DNA from: Pseudomonas sp. MTM4
GTDB taxonomy: Bacteria; Pseudomonadota; Gammaproteobacteria; Pseudomonadales; Pseudomonadaceae
NCBI RefSeq assembly: GCF_019355055.1
Contig: NZ_CP048411.1
Span: 1,674,001 to 1,738,000 of the forward strand
Length of the DNA stretch: 64,000 bases
Direction of reading: 5' to 3'
A model generated the notes under the pieces. That model was not told the origin of the DNA and did no database searches. It saw nothing but the letters and a program-made list of their open reading frames with translations. Positions 17,303 through 25,447 of the stretch are shown one piece after another. How positions within the stretch are numbered: position 1 is the first letter of the stretch; every line of letters starts with the position of its first letter. The position numbers were made by a program, and so were the translations under genes.

Positions 17303-18139
17303 TCAGGTGCGCTCGATGCGATCCGGATGGATGACGATGCGGCCCTGCTTGTAGAGGCCGCCGATGGCCTTCTTGAAATTGCCTTTGCTGACGCCGAACA
17401 GCCGAGCGATCTCGTCGGCTGCGGTTTTGTCACTGACCGGCAGGCTGCCCTGGTTCTCCTGCAGTTTCTGCAGAATCAGCGCCTGCAGGGCGTCAGCGGC
17501 TTCGCTGCCCACCGGCTGGAGGCTCAGGCTGATCTTGCCGTCGGCGCGCATTTCCTTGATGAAGCCCTTTTCGTGCATACCGCTGCGCAGGAACTTGAAC
17601 GCCTCGTTCTTGTGGATCAGCCCCCAATGCTTGCTGTTGATGATTGCCTTGTGCCCAAGATCGGTGGCCTCCACGACCAGTAAGTCAACGGCTTCGCCGA
17701 CCTTGTAGCGCTGTGGGGTCTTGTCGAGATAGCGATCTAGCCGAGCCGTCGCGGTGATGCGGCGGGTGTGCTTGTCGAGGTAGACGTGAACGACGCAGTA
17801 GTCGCCCTCGTTCAACTGACGTTTTTCCTCGGAATGCGGCAGCAGCAAATCTTTGGACAGGCCCCAGTCGAGGAACAGCCCAACGCGGTTGATTTCCTTG
17901 ACCTTGAGGCTGGCGAACTCGCCCACCTGTACCTTCGGCTTCTCCGTGGTCGCAATGAGCTTGTCTTCGCTGTCGAGGTAAACGAAGACGTTCAGCCAGT
18001 CATCGACCTCAGTCGGCACATTCTTCGGAATGTAACGATTGGGCAGCAGGATCTCGCCATCCGGCCCACCGTCCAGGTAAAGGCCGAAACCGGTGTGCTT
18101 GACGATTTGCATGCTGTTGAAGCGCCCGATTGCGGCCAT
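17303..18139 (-). CDS. CvfB-like S1-domain RNA-binding protein
   Basis: 278 residues matching the CvfB/YitL family: several S1-like OB folds (residues 1-65 with TGFGLYLDGG, 66-130 with VGLFLDWGLSKDLLLPHSEE, and about 140-210 with LGHKAIINSKHWGLIHKNE), then a C-terminal winged-helix segment (DEIARLFGVSKGNFKKAIGGLYKQGRI). These proteins bind RNA and affect expression of surface or virulence factors, and the target here is unknown. An AGGAT site precedes the ATG. It lies upstream of the EPS operon on the same strand but 428 bp away, so it is probably a separate transcript. Confidence 0.88.
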   Translation of the reverse strand: MAAIGRFNSMQIVKHTGFGLYLDGGPDGEILLPNRYIPKNVPTEVDDWLNVFVYLDSEDKLIATTEKPKVQVGEFASLKVKEINRVGLFLDWGLSKDLLLPHSEEKRQLNEGDYCVVHVYLDKHTRRITATARLDRYLDKTPQRYKVGEAVDLLVVEATDLGHKAIINSKHWGLIHKNEAFKFLRSGMHEKGFIKEMRADGKISLSLQPVGSEAADALQALILQKLQENQGSLPVSDKTAADEIARLFGVSKGNFKKAIGGLYKQGRIVIHPDRIERT

Positions 18140-18262
18140 GTGAAAAATCCTGTGGGTCGAAGGCGGCGATTCTAGCAGGCCGGTCGGACGCCAGCGCCCG
18201 CCCGGTCAGCTGAATCACCCTGAAACAAGGGCGAGGCTGGACATACGTCCGCCCCGAGTAAC

Positions 18263-18400
18263 TCATTGCGGCAATGCATAGGCGATGATCGAATCGCTCG
18301 CTTTGGTTCCGAGCGAGCCATGACCGCCGGCCGGCGACCGCCACTTTGCGCAATTCCTTGCCGGTGGTGACGTCGTAGGCGCGCAGGTGCAGGCATTCTC
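18263..18400 (-). pseudogene. Remnant of the C-terminus of membrane PQQ glucose dehydrogenase (gcd)
   Basis: On the minus strand, one frame reads LRAYDVTTGKELRKVAVAG (about 18395-18335). After a shift of frame the sequence continues GGHGSLGTKASDSIIAYALPQ and a stop at 18263-18265. In intact Gcd the first piece is the propeller blade YLRAYD..TGKELWK, and GGHGSLGTK...YALP is the protein's C-terminus, normally about 30 residues further on. So this is an internally deleted, frameshifted tail of gcd. No upstream part is visible, because the next gene begins almost at once. An open frame of 135 codons through this stretch is not a gene. Confidence 0.75.
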
Positions 18401-18412
18401 GATGAGATGCTC

Positions 18413-19570
18413 TCAACGTCCGCCTTCGCTCGCATCGAGACCAACACGCAGGAGCTTGCCGCTGGCCGAGTCGGTCAGCAGATAAAGATAGCCGTCGGGC
18501 CCCAGGCGAACGTCGCGGACTCGCGCGCCGAGGTCTTTCAGCAATCGCTCGTCATGGGTCACCTTGTCGCCATCGAGTTGCAGGCGAATCAGCGATTGGT
18601 CCACCAGCGCGCCTAAGAACAGGTTGTGCTGCCATGCGGGGAAGCGTTCCGCATCGTAGAACGCCATGCCGCTGATGCCGGGCGAACGTTCCCAGACATA
18701 GTGCGGCGGCTCGGTACCGTCCACGGATTTACCCTTGGCTTCAGGTATCGGCTGACCGCTGTAGTTGATGCCATGAGTCGCCAGCGGCCAGCCGTAATTG
18801 AGCCCCGGTTGCGGAATATTGATTTCATCGCCGCCTCGCGGGCCGTGTTCATGCGTCCAGAGCGCGCCGCTCCAAGGGTTGAGCGCGGCCCCCTGTTGAT
18901 TGCGATGACCGTAGGACCAGATTTCTGGCCGGGCGCCTTGGGTATCCACCATCGGATTGTCGTCCGGAACCTTGCCGTCCGGGTGAATCCGCACCAGTTT
19001 GCCCTGCAGCTTGTCCAGATCCTGAGCGGTAGGCCGCTGGTTGTTTTCCCCCAGCGCTATGAATAGGTGGCCGCTGCCATCGAAGACCAGCCGCGAACCG
19101 AAATGGATGCCGTTCGAAAGCTTTGGCTGCTGGCGGAAAATGACCGTGAAATCTTCCAGCCCGCTCAGGTCGTCGGCCAGCCGACCACGACCCACGGTGG
19201 TGCCGGCCTTGCCCTCTTCTTCTTCGGCATAGCTGAGGTAGACCAACCGATCCTGCGCGAAGCTGGGCGATAGCTGCACGTCCAGCAATCCGCCCTGCGC
19301 CTGCGCATAGACGTCGGGCACGCCGTCGAGCGGTTCGGAAAGCTGGCCGTTGCCGTCAACCACACGCAACCTGCCGGGACGCTCCGTGACCAGCATGCCA
19401 GCATCGTCCGGCAGGAAGGCAACGGCCCAGGGGTACTCCAGACCGGTAGCGATCTCTTCGACGGAGACACGACCCTGCTCGCTGTCAAAGTATTCGACAT
19501 CGGCGACCGCGAGGGTCGAACAGGAGAGCGTGGTGCAACAGATGATGGCGCGAATGGCATGGCGCGGCAT
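18413..19570 (-). CDS. PQQ-dependent aldose sugar dehydrogenase (YliI-like)
   Basis: 385 residues with a signal peptide (RAIICCTTLSCSTLAVA). A soluble six-bladed propeller of the GSDH family follows: EIATGLEYPWAVAFLPDDAGMLVTERPGRL, GGLLDVQLSPSF, SNGIHFGSRLVFDGSGHLFIALGE, HRNQQGAALNPWSGALWTHEHGPRGGDEIN. The His and Arg residues in these segments bind PQQ and substrate. It would oxidise aldoses in the periplasm with a quinone or cytochrome acceptor. The ATG at 19570 has a GGAGG site, and a longer open frame to 19732 lacks one. It sits directly beside a dead fragment of the other PQQ glucose dehydrogenase gene. Confidence 0.92.
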   Translation of the reverse strand: MPRHAIRAIICCTTLSCSTLAVADVEYFDSEQGRVSVEEIATGLEYPWAVAFLPDDAGMLVTERPGRLRVVDGNGQLSEPLDGVPDVYAQAQGGLLDVQLSPSFAQDRLVYLSYAEEEEGKAGTTVGRGRLADDLSGLEDFTVIFRQQPKLSNGIHFGSRLVFDGSGHLFIALGENNQRPTAQDLDKLQGKLVRIHPDGKVPDDNPMVDTQGARPEIWSYGHRNQQGAALNPWSGALWTHEHGPRGGDEINIPQPGLNYGWPLATHGINYSGQPIPEAKGKSVDGTEPPHYVWERSPGISGMAFYDAERFPAWQHNLFLGALVDQSLIRLQLDGDKVTHDERLLKDLGARVRDVRLGPDGYLYLLTDSASGKLLRVGLDASEGGR

Positions 19571-19657
19571 GAAGAATCCTCCGGAGCGAAACGGGCAATA
19601 TCTAATGAAGACCATAGACGAAGCGATTTGCTCATCTGATGACCGTTCAAGGAAAAA

Positions 19658-19687
19658 TCGAACAAAAACTAGCCATATCTGTATAAT
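19658..19687 (+). promoter_or_regulatory. Candidate sigma-70 promoter for the small gene at 19717
   Basis: A perfect TATAAT -10 hexamer at 19682-19687 lies 29 bp upstream of the small gene. The -35 position has only a weak match (TCGAAC at 19658-19663, 18-bp spacing). A transcript starting near 19694 would have a short leader. Confidence 0.5.
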
Positions 19688-19716
19688 GGCCGGTTCGACT
19701 GATCCACAGGAATCCG

Positions 19717-19902
19717 ATGACGATGGCCGCAAAGACCACTTCCGCGAAACGCAAACCCGAACCCGCCAGCGAAACCAGCCAGTCCTTGGCCGAGCAGATG
19801 GCGGCCTTTCTGAAGGCCGGTGGTGAAGTTCAGAAGATCCCCAACGGTGTCAGTGGTCAGACTCAAGGCCCTTCGCGGCAGATCACCATCAGTAAGAAAT
19901 AG
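19717..19902 (+). CDS. Small basic hypothetical protein (61 aa)
   Basis: 61 residues: a Lys/Arg/Ala/Glu-rich N-terminus (AAKTTSAKRKPEPASE), a short predicted helix SLAEQMAAFLKAGGEVQ, then IPNGVSGQTQGPSRQITI and a basic tail. No signal peptide or membrane segment. I cannot assign a family. The segment pattern (helix, then Val-Gln-x-Ile-Pro-x-Gly) suggests a small conserved Pseudomonas protein rather than random frame. It has a good -10 element and a CAGGA ribosome site. ATG at 19717 or the in-frame ATG at 19723 could start it. It stands alone between a divergent sugar dehydrogenase and a pseudouridine synthase. Confidence 0.65.
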   Translation: MTMAAKTTSAKRKPEPASETSQSLAEQMAAFLKAGGEVQKIPNGVSGQTQGPSRQITISKK

Positions 19903-20019
19903 ATAACCAGAAATAAATAGCCAAGTAGTAAACCCGCAACACTCGACCGCGAGCTTCAGCTGTGACGCAGTACTGCAGCGGCTCGCCGGGTTTCCCCTCC
20001 CGCGACATCCGAGCTACCC

Positions 20020-20742
20020 ATGACCGATCCGATACGCCTGTCCAAACGCCTCGCCGAGCAACTCGGCTGTTCCCGGCGTGAGGCTGAGCTGTATATCGAG
20101 GGTGGCTGGGTCAGCGTCGACGGGCAAATCATCGAAGCCCCCTATTTCAAGGTCGGCGGCCAACGAATCGAACTCCTGCCTGGCGCCATCGCAGCCGAGC
20201 TGCCGCCCGTCACGCTGCTGCTGCACAAACCGGCCGGCCAGGCCACCGCAGCAGATCCGGCTGTCGCCATGGAACAGCTCGCCAAGGCAAGCCATTGGAC
20301 CGGCGATGATGCTCGTCTCGCACCACGTGATCGACACTTCGCTCGTCAGACCGCACTGCTACCGCTGGAGCCGGATGCCAGTGGATTGGTCGTGTTCAGC
20401 CAGCAGCGCGAGGTTATCCGCAAAATTGCCGACCCTCGCGACAAACTCGAGCAGGAATACATTGTGGAGGTCGCCGGCGAACCCGAGGAAGGTGGGCTGG
20501 CGTTGCTGGCCAAAGGCATCGGGCACCGAGGCCGGATCCTGCCCAAAGCCAAGGCCAGCTGGCAGAACGAAACCCGCCTGCGCATCGTGCTCAAGGCACC
20601 GCAGCCGGGCGATCTGCGACAGCTTTGCGAGGCCATCGGCCTGCAGATGCTCAACTGCAAGCGCATACGCGTCGGGCGATTGTCGATGGCTAAGCTGCCA
20701 GTGGGCGAGTGGCGCTTTCTCGGCGAGCACGAACGCTTCTAG
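20020..20742 (+). CDS. RsuA/RluF-family RNA pseudouridine synthase
   Basis: 240 residues. N-terminal S4 RNA-binding domain (RLSKRLAEQLGCSRREAELYIEGGWVSVDG), then the synthase domain: LLLHKPAG, the Asp-bearing motif, KLEQEYIVEV, and the C-terminal GLQMLNCKRIRVGRLSMAKLPVGEWRFL typical of the RsuA/RluB/E/F group. The catalytic motif, normally G-R-L-D-x-x-T-x-G-L, reads PLEPDASGLVVF. The Asp is kept but Arg-Leu is replaced, as is the Thr. It should isomerise a uridine in rRNA, with the site unknown. The start has only a poor ribosome site. Confidence 0.88.
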   Translation: MTDPIRLSKRLAEQLGCSRREAELYIEGGWVSVDGQIIEAPYFKVGGQRIELLPGAIAAELPPVTLLLHKPAGQATAADPAVAMEQLAKASHWTGDDARLAPRDRHFARQTALLPLEPDASGLVVFSQQREVIRKIADPRDKLEQEYIVEVAGEPEEGGLALLAKGIGHRGRILPKAKASWQNETRLRIVLKAPQPGDLRQLCEAIGLQMLNCKRIRVGRLSMAKLPVGEWRFLGEHERF

Positions 20743-20900
20743 AGCGAAACGGCAGCACGCCAAAAAACGAACCTGCCCAGCTGCTCCCTCCTTGCCGCCT
20801 GTCGACTATGCTTGTTCATCATCGAACAGGCAAAAGCCATCCGCGGGCAGTATCACCGAGCCCGCGAACGGCCGCCTCGCCATCATTCTGAAGGTGCGCC

Positions 20901-21662
20901 ATGCAACGACTCGTTGTGGTGCTCGTGCTCGTTCTACTGCCTTCGATCTGCACCGCGCAGCAGCGGATCGAGGTTTGGAACTATCACTTCTCGCCGCCAT
21001 TCATACTCAACGATGGGCAGGGCCTTTCGCACGCGTTCGTCGATCTGCTCAATCGCGACCCGGCCAACCGTGGCCGCTTCCGCTTCGAGCTGGTAGAGCT
21101 ACCGCGCAAGCGTGTGGACATTCGCCTCGCCCGAAACCGCCCGGGCATCCTGCTCTGGGCCACGCCGAGCTTTTTCACTGCCGCGCAGACAGCAAACGCC
21201 AAGTGGTCGGAACCGCTGCTGATCGATCAACAGGTATTCGTTTCACTACCCGATGCGCCGGTTGAATATGAAGGGCCCGAATCATTGCACGGCCTGGTTC
21301 TGGGCGGCGTGCTCGGCCACCGGTATCAGGGACTCGAGGAAGATATCGCCAAGGGCGCGATAGAACGCCAGAATGTACATAACGATCTGCAGAACCTCGA
21401 GAAGCTGCTCTCCGGACGCATCAATACCTTATTGATCGCTCGCTCCACCCTGCTCCATTACCGTAAGGAACATAAGCTGGGCGAGCTATACATTTCGGCA
21501 ACGCCCCTGTACCAGTTCGCTCGGCACATACTGATAACCGACACGCTTGGCGAAGCGGTGAAAGACTATCTTGATCAATTGCTCAGCACCCTTCCAACCA
21601 ACCCCGAGTGGCAGGTCCTTCTGTTTCACTATGGCCTCAAGCCCATCGCCAGCGAGCCATGA
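20901..21662 (+). CDS. Periplasmic solute-binding-like protein (SBP_bac_3 type)
   Basis: 253 residues with a signal peptide ending CTAQQ. The mature part has the layout of family 3 extracellular solute-binding proteins: IEVWNYHFSPPFILNDGQGLSHAFVDLLN at the N-terminus, then EPLLIDQQVFVSL and a second lobe with a GRINTLLIARSTLL segment. Such stand-alone proteins in Pseudomonas often sense amino acids or act as orphan periplasmic proteins. No ABC permease or ATPase is beside it. An AAGGTG site precedes the ATG. Confidence 0.8.
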   Translation: MQRLVVVLVLVLLPSICTAQQRIEVWNYHFSPPFILNDGQGLSHAFVDLLNRDPANRGRFRFELVELPRKRVDIRLARNRPGILLWATPSFFTAAQTANAKWSEPLLIDQQVFVSLPDAPVEYEGPESLHGLVLGGVLGHRYQGLEEDIAKGAIERQNVHNDLQNLEKLLSGRINTLLIARSTLLHYRKEHKLGELYISATPLYQFARHILITDTLGEAVKDYLDQLLSTLPTNPEWQVLLFHYGLKPIASEP

Positions 21663-21739
21663 GTCGGCTGAACAGAAACGAAACTCGCAGGTCAGAACTG
21701 GCGCTGACACACATAAACAATTCAGAGAACAAGGCAGCG

Positions 21740-22273
21740 ATGAAGAACTCATTACTACTCGGACTGCTCATCGTCCTTGGGGGCTGCGCCTCTCAACCCT
21801 GTGACCAACCGGGCAGCTCCTGTCGTGCAGAGCGACTGCTCTATCAGAACGATCTTCTGCAGGCCAAGATTCTCATTTCCATCGGCGACGAAGACGGCTA
21901 CGAGCTCGCCGACGCTCTGCTCGAGCGCAGCGCTCATCTCGACGAGCACGGCGAAGTCGAGTTCTATCAGGCACTGTTGCTAATACGCCAGGGCCCGCAA
22001 CAGGCGGGCGTGCTGAACCTACTCGAACAGGCGCGCGCCAAGGGCCACCCGCATGCCGCGGCGCTGCTCTACAAAATGCACCAGGAGCCTTATCTGCTGG
22101 ACGAACGCGACGCCACCAAGGCCGAGGAATATCGCCAGGCCTACGCCGAGCTGGATGTCGCGCGCAGCGGCTATCCCTCCTTCGATAAAGCTCTGGAGCT
22201 GGTCTCCCAGCTCGTTGAGCCGCCGCCGCCAATACCCGAGCGGGTCGATCCCTGTCCCACTAAATGCCTGTGA
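21740..22273 (+). CDS. Lipoprotein with Sel1/TPR-like helices, function unknown
   Basis: 177 residues. The start ATG at 21740 is preceded by AAGG and opens a lipoprotein signal, MKNSLLLGLLIVLGGC, with lipobox LGGC. The mature protein is mostly helical with repeated Leu/Ala pairs (ERLLYQNDLLQAKILISIGDEDGYELADALLE, LLEQARAKGHPHAAALLYKM), which looks like Sel1-type or TPR repeats. It ends in a Pro-rich segment PPPPIPERVDPCP. Four Cys in the mature part besides the lipid Cys (two near each end) might form disulfides. It lies 77 bp after the solute-binding-like gene on the same strand. Target and partner are unknown. Confidence 0.75.
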   Translation: MKNSLLLGLLIVLGGCASQPCDQPGSSCRAERLLYQNDLLQAKILISIGDEDGYELADALLERSAHLDEHGEVEFYQALLLIRQGPQQAGVLNLLEQARAKGHPHAAALLYKMHQEPYLLDERDATKAEEYRQAYAELDVARSGYPSFDKALELVSQLVEPPPPIPERVDPCPTKCL

Positions 22274-22279
22274 ACTGCC

Positions 22280-22471
22280 TCACCGGGGTGTAGGTGTCTG
22301 CGATACCTTGGGCTCCTGCTCCCCGTCCATCACGGCTTGCGCCTCTTCACGCGTGGCATAGGGGCCGGCAATCGTCTTGCCGTCCATTTCCACCACCCAA
22401 CAAGTCACCCAGGTCGGGCGCCAACCCTGCGGTACCTGGTCTCCGGTCAGCTGTTTGATCGTCGTCTGCAT
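22280..22471 (-). CDS. Small hypothetical protein (63 aa)
   Basis: 63 residues starting MQTTIKQLTGDQVPQGWRPT, chosen at 22471 because a strong GGAGGT site lies just upstream. The open frame itself runs to 22516. The core WVTCWVVEMDGKTIAGPYATREEAQAVMDG looks like a single beta-hairpin plus helix unit similar to small DUF proteins that take the form 'W-V-V-x-V-D-G-K-x-x-x-G-P-Y-x-T-R-x-E-A'. No signal peptide. I do not recognise a function. It is convergent with the lipoprotein gene, 6 bp apart. Confidence 0.7.
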   Translation of the reverse strand: MQTTIKQLTGDQVPQGWRPTWVTCWVVEMDGKTIAGPYATREEAQAVMDGEQEPKVSQTPTPR

Positions 22472-22680
22472 GCCTACCTCCACATTAGTACGTTGCTGCA
22501 GGCGTGCCGGCGACACACCCTCTTCAATAAAGGGACCACAAGTTCGGCCGTTTTTCTCGCCGAAACAAACCGTTGCTGTTTTGGCTCGAACTGCCGGGAC
22601 GTCCTGTCGTTCTATTAATAGGCGAGAAGGCCGTTTCGTCCTTATCGAGAGATGCCCATATCAAGACGACGAGGGCTCCG

Positions 22681-23556
22681 ATGCAGATCCGTCAGACACG
22701 TGGCTGCAAGACATTGCTGTTGTTGGTGGCGCTCACGCTTATCCTCGCCGGCTGCAGCCGCATCAACCTCGCGTACCGCAACCTGGACACGCTGATCCCG
22801 TGGTGGATCGATGACTATCTGGATTTGAATCGCGATCAGCAGAAGCGCTTCCGCTCGCAGCTGCGCGACCATCTTAGCTGGCACTGCCAAACGCAATTAC
22901 CGGTCTATCTCGACATCCTCGGACAGCTGCAGTACCAGGTTCGGCGGGATGAAATCAACGAGGCCACGCTGCGCAATCACTATCAATATGCGAAACAGGC
23001 GATTCAGGCAATTACCGAAGAAATCACCCCGACCACCACGCAGCTTCTGCGTGATCTTGACGATGCACAGGTCAGAACGCTCAACGAGGCGCTCGAGAAA
23101 GACCGTCGCGAGCGGGCCGAGAAATACTTGCAGCCACCACTGGACCGCCAGATCAGAGAGCGTGCCGAACGCATGGGCGAGCGGGTCGAGCATTGGCTGG
23201 GCACGATCAGCGCGGCGCAACGGCAACGCATCCTCGTCTGGGCGCATACGCTTGGAGAACATAACCGGGTGTGGCTGGACAACCGGGTGCAGTGGCAACA
23301 CGCCCTGAGTGCCGCGGTCGCCCAGCGTCGCGAAGCAGGTTTCGATGACCGCATCGCGCGGCTGCTGCAAGGCGGCGAAGCCTTCTGGACTGACGAGTAC
23401 CGAGCGGCCTTCGACCGCATCGAACAGGCTGCCTTGGACTTGGCCAGCGATCTCTACGCGATGTCCGGTGCCGACCAGCGAGGTCATCTCGACCGGCAAT
23501 TGGAGAATCTGCGCAAGGATCTGGGCTCGCTGGCCTGCTTGCCGGAGTCGCGCTGA
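22681..23556 (+). CDS. DUF6279-type lipoprotein
   Basis: 291 residues. The ATG at 22681 follows a GAGGG site and begins a lipoprotein signal ending LTLILAGC. The mature protein opens with SRINLAYRNLDTLIPWWIDDYLDLNRDQQKRFRSQLRDHLSWHCQTQLP, which is the signature of the DUF6279 family common in pseudomonads, and is then almost all helix with many Arg and Gln. Role unknown, probably an inner-leaflet outer-membrane anchored protein. A longer frame upstream to 22573 has no ribosome site. Confidence 0.82.
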   Translation: MQIRQTRGCKTLLLLVALTLILAGCSRINLAYRNLDTLIPWWIDDYLDLNRDQQKRFRSQLRDHLSWHCQTQLPVYLDILGQLQYQVRRDEINEATLRNHYQYAKQAIQAITEEITPTTTQLLRDLDDAQVRTLNEALEKDRRERAEKYLQPPLDRQIRERAERMGERVEHWLGTISAAQRQRILVWAHTLGEHNRVWLDNRVQWQHALSAAVAQRREAGFDDRIARLLQGGEAFWTDEYRAAFDRIEQAALDLASDLYAMSGADQRGHLDRQLENLRKDLGSLACLPESR

Positions 23557-23567
23557 CTGCAGCCTCT

Positions 23568-24539
23568 TTAGCGTTTACGACAGCACAACAGCAGTCCGAC
23601 TACGCCTACCGCAACTCCTCCGGCCAGCATCAAGGTGCGCTGCGAGTGGCTGCCTTTACGCCATCCGCCATCTATTCGCCGCTGACCCAGTGCCGGATGG
23701 AACAGATTGCCGGAAGAAGGCGCCACTCGATCGGCACGCCGCAGCGCGGCACCGGTCAGCAGCCCCGATAACTGATTGAAACCAGGCGTCACGAAATGCG
23801 CGAAGCGCAGCAAGGTCGCCACCATCCCAACCGAGGTGGTATGCCGAGGATGCAACGCCAGGCTGATCATCGCCTCGGCCACTTGGCGGGGATCGCACAG
23901 CGGTGGCGGCGGTTGCAGCGAACGCCCGGCATAGTTGCCACCGTCGCGGAAACCAGGGGTATCGACCACCGATGGGTATACGTCGCATACATGTATTCCC
24001 GGCCATTGCGCCAACTCACCGCGCAGCGCCTGGGAAAAGCCGCGCAGGCCGAACTTGCTGGCCGAATAGGCCACGGCGAATGGCTGCGGCACCCAACTGC
24101 CGACGGAGAGCGTATTGATCAGAATGCCGGCGTTCTGCTGTTTGAAGTAAGGCAACACCACATGCGCGCCCCGCAGATAGCCGATCAGATCGGTCTGCAC
24201 GACTTGCTCGTGAGCATCCAGCGGCGTCTCGTCGAATGTGCCGACCGCCCCGACACCGGCGTTGTTGATCCAGATGTCGATGCGCCCTTGGCCGAACTCG
24301 GCGGCTGCCGTGGCCAGTTGTTCCACCGAGTCGCTGATGGTCGTGTCGGTTGGCACCACGAGCGCCTCGCCGCCGAGCGCCCGGCATTCTTCAGCCGCCT
24401 CCTGCAACGCCTCCTCGTCACGTGCAGCCAACACCACACGGGCACGCCGACGTGCAAATGCTTGCGCGGTGGCGCGCCCAATACCACTGGACGCACCGGT
24501 GATAACCACCACCGCGCCTTCGAGTCTGTTTTCAGTCAT
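23568..24539 (-). CDS. SDR-family oxidoreductase with C-terminal membrane anchor
   Basis: 323 residues. Classical short-chain dehydrogenase: VVVITGASSGIGRATA (cofactor loop), DIWINNAGVG, INTLSVGSW (Ser), AVAYSASKFGLRG (Tyr-x-x-x-Lys). Arg residues after strand 2 (LAARDEE) favour NADP. Unlike the usual 250-residue SDR it has an extra C-terminal region of about 70 residues ending in a hydrophobic helix (TLMLAGGVAVGVVGLLLCC) and a basic tail, so it is probably tethered to the membrane. Substrate unknown. GGAGA site before the ATG. Confidence 0.88.
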   Translation of the reverse strand: MTENRLEGAVVVITGASSGIGRATAQAFARRRARVVLAARDEEALQEAAEECRALGGEALVVPTDTTISDSVEQLATAAAEFGQGRIDIWINNAGVGAVGTFDETPLDAHEQVVQTDLIGYLRGAHVVLPYFKQQNAGILINTLSVGSWVPQPFAVAYSASKFGLRGFSQALRGELAQWPGIHVCDVYPSVVDTPGFRDGGNYAGRSLQPPPPLCDPRQVAEAMISLALHPRHTTSVGMVATLLRFAHFVTPGFNQLSGLLTGAALRRADRVAPSSGNLFHPALGQRRIDGGWRKGSHSQRTLMLAGGVAVGVVGLLLCCRKR

Positions 24540-24622
24540 GCCCGATTCTCCGGTTTGCTGTCGTTAACAGCTGACAGCCGCGGCGAGGCAAACATTCCCC
24601 GCCGTCCGGAGGATCGTCGGGG

Positions 24623-25447
24623 TCAAACCATCTGCAGCGCCTGTCGGCGAGACGGTGGCGGAAAGGCATCGTCGAGGATGCTCAGGTCTTCCGCCGTCAA
24701 CTGCAGCTCTGCGGCGGACGCGTTGGCGCGCAGATGAGTCGGGTTGGAAGATTTCGGAATCACCAAAACGCCGGGCTGGCGCAAGGCCCAGGCCAACGCC
24801 ACCTGAGCGGGCTGCGCTCCGTGACGGCGAGCGACGTTGACCACTGCCGAATGCCGCAACAACGCACCGCCCTGCCCCAACGGACAATACGCCATGACCG
24901 GCATACCCTGCGCCTGGCTCCAGGGCAGCAGGTCGAATTCGATCCCCCGTTCGCTAGGGTTGTAGAGCACCTGGTTGGCTGCACAAGCGGGCGCATTCAG
25001 CTCACGCATGTCGTCCAGATCGAGATTCGACACGCCCCAGCGACGGATCTTGCCCTGCTCCCTGAGCCGCTCGAAGGCTTCGACGGTTTCCGTCAGCGGA
25101 TACTGGCCGCGCCAGTGCAGCAGATACAGATCGATGCAATCGGTACCGAGCCGACGCAGGCTGCGCTCGCAGGCCTCCGGTACGCCTTTTTGGCTGGCGT
25201 TGTGCGGATAAATCTTGCTGACCAGAAAGACCCGGTCTCGACGACCGCGTATTGCTTCACCGACAACCTCCTCCGCACCGCCTTCGCCGTACATCTCCGC
25301 GGTATCGATAAGCGTCATGCCCAGCTCTATGCCGAGCTGCAGTGCTGCGACCTCGTTGTTGCGTTCGGCCGGATTCTCACCCATGTGCCAGGTGCCCTGG
25401 CCGATCACAGGGACTTCGGTTCCATCTGTCAGTGTCAGGGTACGCAT
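24623..25447 (-). CDS. Aldo/keto reductase
   Basis: 274 residues, a TIM-barrel NADPH oxidoreductase. Motifs: VPVIGQGTWHMGE, LIDTAEMYGEGGAEEVVGEAI (catalytic Asp and Tyr), SKIYPHN (Lys), YLLHWRG (His), and VIPKSSNPTHLRANASA, the cofactor-binding C-terminal segment. It resembles YakC/AKR5-like general aldehyde reductases. ATG at 25447 is preceded by GAGGGAA and overlaps the stop of the upstream VOC gene by 1 nt, so the two form an operon. Likely role is carbonyl detoxification, an inference. Confidence 0.9.
   Translation of the reverse strand: MRTLTLTDGTEVPVIGQGTWHMGENPAERNNEVAALQLGIELGMTLIDTAEMYGEGGAEEVVGEAIRGRRDRVFLVSKIYPHNASQKGVPEACERSLRRLGTDCIDLYLLHWRGQYPLTETVEAFERLREQGKIRRWGVSNLDLDDMRELNAPACAANQVLYNPSERGIEFDLLPWSQAQGMPVMAYCPLGQGGALLRHSAVVNVARRHGAQPAQVALAWALRQPGVLVIPKSSNPTHLRANASAAELQLTAEDLSILDDAFPPPSRRQALQMV

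Noticed and set aside
18009..18416. 135-codon minus-strand open frame over the CvfB start
   Set aside because: Part of it translates the gcd remnant and the rest overlaps CvfB in another frame. It is not one protein.
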